Source of the DNA: Pseudomonas sp. JM0905a
GTDB taxonomy: Bacteria; Pseudomonadota; Gammaproteobacteria; Pseudomonadales; Pseudomonadaceae
Reading direction: 5' to 3'
Assembly (NCBI RefSeq): GCF_014700075.1
Contig: NZ_JACXBU010000004.1
Span: 62,001 to 126,000 of the forward strand
Length of the DNA stretch: 64,000 bases
A program made the translations under genes and the position numbers. Below the pieces are notes generated by a model. That model had not been told where the DNA came from, did not search any database, and saw nothing but the letters and a program-made list of their open reading frames with translations. This document shows, in pieces, positions 60,593 to 64,000 of this stretch (position 1 is its first letter; every line of letters begins with the position of its first letter).

Positions 60593-61342
60593 TCAGGCCG
60601 AGAACCCGCCATCGATCATCAGGTTCGCCCCGGTGATGTAACCCGACTCCGGACCGGCCAGGTAGGCCACGAAGCTGGCGATCTCCTCCGCCTTGCCATA
60701 GCGCGGCAGGGCCATGAGCTGCTTGAGGGAGTCGGCGAAATCGCCATCATCCGGGTTCATGTCGGTATCCACCGGGCCGGGCTGCACGTTGTTGACCGTG
60801 ATGCCACGGGGGCCGAGGTCGCGGGCCAGGCCCTTGGTGAAACCGGCCACCGCCGCCTTGCTCAGGGCATACACCGAACCACCGGCGAAGGGCATGCGTT
60901 CGGCATTGGTGCTGCCGATGGTGATGATGCGGCCACCCTCGCCCATTACGCGTGCAGCTTCCTGGCTGGCAATCACCACGCTGCGCACGTTCACGTCCAG
61001 CGTGCGATCCAGGTCTTCGATCCGGAACTCTTCGATGGGTGCCACGGCCAGTACGCCGGCGTTGTTCACCAGGATGTCGAGACGGCCGAAGGTATCCACG
61101 GTATGGCGGATGGCAGCACGGATGGCTTGCTCGTCGCGGCTGTCGGCCTGGATGGCAATGGCGCGACCGCCCGCGGCTTCGATGGTCTGCACCACGTCCA
61201 GCGCGCCAGCGGCGGAAGCGACGTAGGTCAGGGCGACGGATGCGCCGTCACGGGCCAGGCGCAGGGCAACGGCGGCACCGATGCCACGGGAACCGCCCTG
61301 GATGAATGCGACTTTGCCTTCGAGGGTTTTGCTGGTGCTCAT
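60593..61342 (-). CDS. Short-chain dehydrogenase (3-oxoacyl-reductase-like)
   Basis: 249 residues from MSTSKTLEGKVAFIQGGSRG. The nucleotide motif reads QGGSRGIG, with Gln in place of the usual Thr. NNAG (LVNNAGVLAVAP), catalytic Ser in TIGSTNAER and YALSK (SVYALSKAAVAG) are intact; the tail ITGANLMIDGGFSA is typical. Soluble NAD(P)-dependent enzyme, substrate unknown. Divergent from a LysR gene 119 bp away that probably controls it. Confidence 0.88.
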   Translation of the reverse strand: MSTSKTLEGKVAFIQGGSRGIGAAVALRLARDGASVALTYVASAAGALDVVQTIEAAGGRAIAIQADSRDEQAIRAAIRHTVDTFGRLDILVNNAGVLAVAPIEEFRIEDLDRTLDVNVRSVVIASQEAARVMGEGGRIITIGSTNAERMPFAGGSVYALSKAAVAGFTKGLARDLGPRGITVNNVQPGPVDTDMNPDDGDFADSLKQLMALPRYGKAEEIASFVAYLAGPESGYITGANLMIDGGFSA

Positions 61343-61420
61343 TTTAGGTCTCCTGAAACGGGGAAGTGGGTGGAAGACGGCCCCAGTATTCACCTCGCAT
61401 TCGCAACCGATAAGCTGGCA

Positions 61421-61439
61421 ATCGCTATATTCAGTCGAT
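61421..61439. promoter_or_regulatory. Candidate LysR operator
   Basis: ATCG-N11-CGAT dyad between the divergent SDR and LysR genes, 22 bp before the LysR ATG. It has the T-N11-A layout of LysR boxes. Assignment is positional only. Confidence 0.5.
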
Positions 61440-61461
61440 ACCAAAGGTTTATGGAGAGCCC

Positions 61462-62394
61462 ATGGAAACCCTCAGCAGCATCGAATGCTTCGTGCGCGCA
61501 GCCGAGGCCGGCAGTTTCGCCGAAGCCGCGCGGCGCCTGGGCCTGACGCCCGCAGCGGTGGGCAAGAACGTGGCCCGACTGGAGTCTGGCCTGGGTGTGC
61601 GCCTGTTCCTGCGCAGCACCCGACGCCTGACCCTGACTGAAGCGGGAGAGCGCTTCCTGGCGGAGGTGAGTGGCGGCCTGGCGACCATTCAGGGCGCCGT
61701 GGCCAATCTGGCCACCAGCCAGGGCCAGCCAGCGGGCACCCTCAAGGTGAGCATGGGCGTGGCCTTCGGCCGCGATTACATCCTGCCGCACCTGTCCGAC
61801 TTCCTCGCCCGTTACCCGGCGATAGTCCCCGACTGGCACTTCGACAACCGCCCGGTGGACCTGATCGGCGAAGGTTTCGACGCAGCCATCGGCGGCGGCT
61901 TCGAGCTGCCGCCCGGGGTGATCGCCCGCCAACTGGCGCCGGGCCACCGGGTGCTGCTGGCATCGAAGGACTACCTGGCCCGGCACCCGGCCATCGAATC
62001 ACCGGACGACCTGGCCCGGCACGACGGCATCCTCATCCGCTCGCCCCAGACCGGCCGCGTGCGCAACTGGCCGCTGCGCACCCGCGACGACCGCCAAGCC
62101 ACCTTCGAATTGAAACTTCGCATGACCATGAGCGACCCTGAGGCGGCTTGCCATGCGGCGATGCAGGGGCTGGGCGTAACCCTGGTCAGCACCGTGCACG
62201 CCCTGCCCCACCTGCAACGCGGAACGCTGGAGCGGGTGCTACCGGACTGGTACGTGGAAACCGGCAGCCTGTCCCTCTACTTCAGCGCGCAGAAACTGCT
62301 GCCGGCCAAGACCCGCGTGTTCATCGACTTCATCGTCGAACGCTTCCGCGGGCAGAAGCTGGCGGAGAAGTTCAATGCCAACTGGCGACCCTGA
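61462..62394 (+). CDS. LysR-family transcriptional regulator
   Basis: 310 residues. N-terminal helix-turn-helix (SFAEAARRLGLTPAAVGKNVARLE) with RLFLRSTRRLTLTEAG. The effector-binding domain (about 90-295) has DNRPVDLIGEGFDAAIGGGF and ACHAAMQGLGVTLVS, as in the CrgA/DmlR branch. It begins 119 bp from the divergent SDR gene and probably regulates it in response to an unknown carbonyl compound. Confidence 0.9.
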   Translation: METLSSIECFVRAAEAGSFAEAARRLGLTPAAVGKNVARLESGLGVRLFLRSTRRLTLTEAGERFLAEVSGGLATIQGAVANLATSQGQPAGTLKVSMGVAFGRDYILPHLSDFLARYPAIVPDWHFDNRPVDLIGEGFDAAIGGGFELPPGVIARQLAPGHRVLLASKDYLARHPAIESPDDLARHDGILIRSPQTGRVRNWPLRTRDDRQATFELKLRMTMSDPEAACHAAMQGLGVTLVSTVHALPHLQRGTLERVLPDWYVETGSLSLYFSAQKLLPAKTRVFIDFIVERFRGQKLAEKFNANWRP

Positions 62395-62417
62395 GCCGCA
62401 GGCTGGCATTGCTTCGT

Positions 62418-62541
62418 ATGATGGGTTTCGCTCCGCTCTACCACATCTCAGCCGGGCGTAGGGTGGAATTCGCTCTTCACTTCCACCAATGTGCCGCGCC
62501 GGAATCCAATGGTGGATCGGTAAAGCGTGATCCACCCTACG
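62418..62541. repeat. Family C inverted repeats between LysR and MFS genes
   Basis: A half unit GATGGGTTTCGCTCCGCTCTAC at 62420-62441 is followed by a full unit 62457-62541, with arms CGTAGGGTGG and CCACCCTACG and internal AAGCG and TTCACTTCC hairpins. Lies between convergent genes. Confidence 0.8.
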
Positions 62542-62569
62542 ACAGCGGCATAAGGCGCAATGCCAGCCG

Positions 62570-63844
62570 TCAGAGATGCTCGCTACGCGCCGCGACGTGC
62601 AGGTTGCGCCCGGCACCGAGGCCGAACGCCGTGGCGGCCAGACTGATCACCACGAAGATGATCCCCACCGCGCTCCAACCCTCGGTCAGGTCATGCACCA
62701 CGCCCACCATCAGCGGCCCCATGGCGGCCAGGGTGTAACCCACGCCCTGGGCCATGCCGGAAAGGTTGGCGGCCACGTGGGCATCCCGCGAGCGCAGCAC
62801 AATCAGGGCCAGGGCAATGCTGAAGGTGCCGCCCTGCCCCAGGCCGAGCACCACCGCCCAGCCCCAGATACCGGACAGCGGCGCATAGAGCATGCCCAGC
62901 AGGCCAGCCAGGGTCAGGCCCATCACCAGCACCACGGCAGCGCGCTGGTCACGGCCACGGGTGGCCAGCCAGGGCGCGCCAAGGGCGCTGATCAGCTGCA
63001 CCATCACCGACCCGGACAGCACCAGCCCCGCTTCCACCGCGCTAAGGCCACGGTCGATCAGGATCGACGGCAACCAACCGAACACGATGTAGGCCAGAGA
63101 GGATTGCAGGCCCATGTAGAGGGTCACCTGCCAGGCCAGCGGGTCGCGCCACAGGCCGGTCACCTTGTAGGCCTGGCGGTGGCCGTGCTGGGCCTGGCGG
63201 GTCTGGGGCAGCCAGATCAATGCGGCGAGGATGGCTGGTAACGCCCAGAAGGCCAGCGCCGGTTGCCAGGCATGGTCCATCAACTCGGCCAGCGGCACCG
63301 TGGCGCCGGCGGCCAGCGCCGCGCCCAGGCACAGGGCCATGGTGTAGACACCGGTCATCAGCCCGGCGATATGGGGGAAGTCGCGTTTGACGATGCCCGG
63401 CAGCAGCACGCCGATGATGCCGATGCTCGCCCCCGCCACCAGGCTGCCGAAAAACAGTCCCGCCACCGGGAACAGGCTGCGCAGCACGATGCCGCCAGCC
63501 AGGGTGAGGAGGATCAGCAGCACCGTGCGCTCGCTGCCCATGCGCCGCGCCAGGATGGGCGCCAGCGGCGCGAACAGGCCGAGGCAGAGCACCGGCAAGG
63601 TGGTCAGAAGGCCGGCGCCGGTGGCCGACAGGCCCGTTGCCTCGCGCACCATGTTGAGCATCGGCGCCAGGCTGGACAGCGCCGGGCGCAGGTTCAGCGC
63701 CACCATCACCAATCCCACGAGCAGCAGCCAGGAGCTGCCACGCAGCACGTGGGGTTGGGGTTCGTCGTCGGCTTCGGCGTCGATCAGCAGCTCTTCCGGC
63801 GGGCAGGCCGGCTTGGGGTCATCCATGGGGTTCGGGGCGTTCAT
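62570..63844 (-). CDS. MFS transporter, CynX/NimT family
   Basis: 424 residues with about twelve helices. LVMVALNLRPALSSLAPMLN and GLMTGVYTMALCLGAALAAG are hallmarks of the CynX/NimT branch (cyanate, nitroimidazole exporters). The N-terminus carries an acidic cytoplasmic tail (PPEELLIDAEADDEPQP). The start at 63844 has GGAG nine bases upstream; a TTG further up is in frame but unlikely. It ends near the LysR gene's tail, and 27 bp separate its start from the end of the GntR-type gene. Confidence 0.85.
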   Translation of the reverse strand: MNAPNPMDDPKPACPPEELLIDAEADDEPQPHVLRGSSWLLLVGLVMVALNLRPALSSLAPMLNMVREATGLSATGAGLLTTLPVLCLGLFAPLAPILARRMGSERTVLLILLTLAGGIVLRSLFPVAGLFFGSLVAGASIGIIGVLLPGIVKRDFPHIAGLMTGVYTMALCLGAALAAGATVPLAELMDHAWQPALAFWALPAILAALIWLPQTRQAQHGHRQAYKVTGLWRDPLAWQVTLYMGLQSSLAYIVFGWLPSILIDRGLSAVEAGLVLSGSVMVQLISALGAPWLATRGRDQRAAVVLVMGLTLAGLLGMLYAPLSGIWGWAVVLGLGQGGTFSIALALIVLRSRDAHVAANLSGMAQGVGYTLAAMGPLMVGVVHDLTEGWSAVGIIFVVISLAATAFGLGAGRNLHVAARSEHL

Positions 63845-63871
63845 GCAAGGCAGCTCCAATAAGGGGGCAGG

Positions 63872-64000
63872 TCAGATCAGCAACGCACGGTTGGCCGCTG
63901 CGGCGGCGTCCGCGTCTTGTCGTTCGATGGCATCGAGCAGTTCGCGGTGCAGGTCGAAACTCGGCTGCGGCCGCTCGGGGTCGGAGATGGTGCGCTCAAG
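63872..64000 (-). CDS. GntR/FadR-type regulator, C-terminal end only
   Basis: The minus strand from the window edge reads 42 residues then TGA at 63874-63872. LHRELLDAIERQDADAAAAA is the last helix pair of an FCD effector domain (FadR class of GntR regulators). The DNA-binding part lies beyond the window. It is upstream and in the same direction as the CynX-type MFS gene, which it probably regulates. Partial. Confidence 0.7.
   Translation of the reverse strand, partial: LERTISDPERPQPSFDLHRELLDAIERQDADAAAAANRALLI

Overview
The window is a high-GC chromosomal segment from a Pseudomonas (Gammaproteobacteria). Several blocks have the gene content and order I remember from P. aeruginosa: tusA-rlmM-acnA-aer, then two tandem cbb3 oxidase operons with ccoGHIS, a TauE-like gene, hemN, a coiled-coil gene, anr and apt; and aatJQMP-aauSR. 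Intergenic REP-like palindromes of a Pseudomonas type recur across the window. The organism looks like a relative of the P. aeruginosa lineage but not P. aeruginosa itself: a kynurenine operon lies between aer and the cco genes, and ggt/ansB are missing between aatP and aauS. I see no prophage, IS element, tRNA, rRNA or CRISPR.

Layout. 1-4.7 kb (mostly minus): an ABC exporter cut by the window edge, a DoxX-like and a DCC-family protein, an NAD-kinase-like protein, a 58-aa orphan and pdxB. 5-10 kb: a MATE efflux pump, gamma-glutamylcyclotransferase, tusA, a lipoprotein hydrolase and rlmM. 10.4-15 kb: acnA and aer. 15-20.3 kb: kynB-kynU-porin-permease with divergent kynR, a self-contained kynurenine uptake and degradation unit. 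21-36.7 kb: the microaerobic respiration block. The first cco operon and hemN each have a perfect Anr box and anr itself is close by, so regulator and targets are clustered. The second cco operon lacks an Anr box and shares long identical DNA stretches with the first. CcoG, H, I and S are the maturation factors for the oxidases.

38.7-47.6 kb is the most unusual part. Four overlapping genes encode a soluble PAS histidine kinase, a response regulator with a degenerate HD-GYP-like domain, a short response regulator, and a protein of about 1,920 aa. That protein has a membrane sensor, alternating PAS and GAF domains, a LOV photoreceptor domain with the photoactive-cysteine motif, intact GGDEF and EAL domains, and a C-terminal receiver. 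The likely role is a phosphorelay-gated, blue-light or redox-responsive c-di-GMP system. All three receivers are of the same subtype.

47.7-51 kb: a TetR regulator divergent from a flavin monooxygenase-SDR pair, with a tandem palindromic operator between them. 51-58 kb: an acidic amino acid ABC transporter (aatJQMP) with its own two-component system (aauSR), two AauR-type sites and a sigma-54 promoter. 58-64 kb: a nucleotide-transporter-like MFS protein with an aldo/keto reductase, an SDR/LysR divergent pair, a CynX/NimT-type MFS transporter and the end of a GntR/FCD regulator cut by the window edge.

Three families of intergenic inverted repeats (called A, B and C here) punctuate the segment. 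In at least three cases the TAG stop codon of a gene is the first bases of a repeat.
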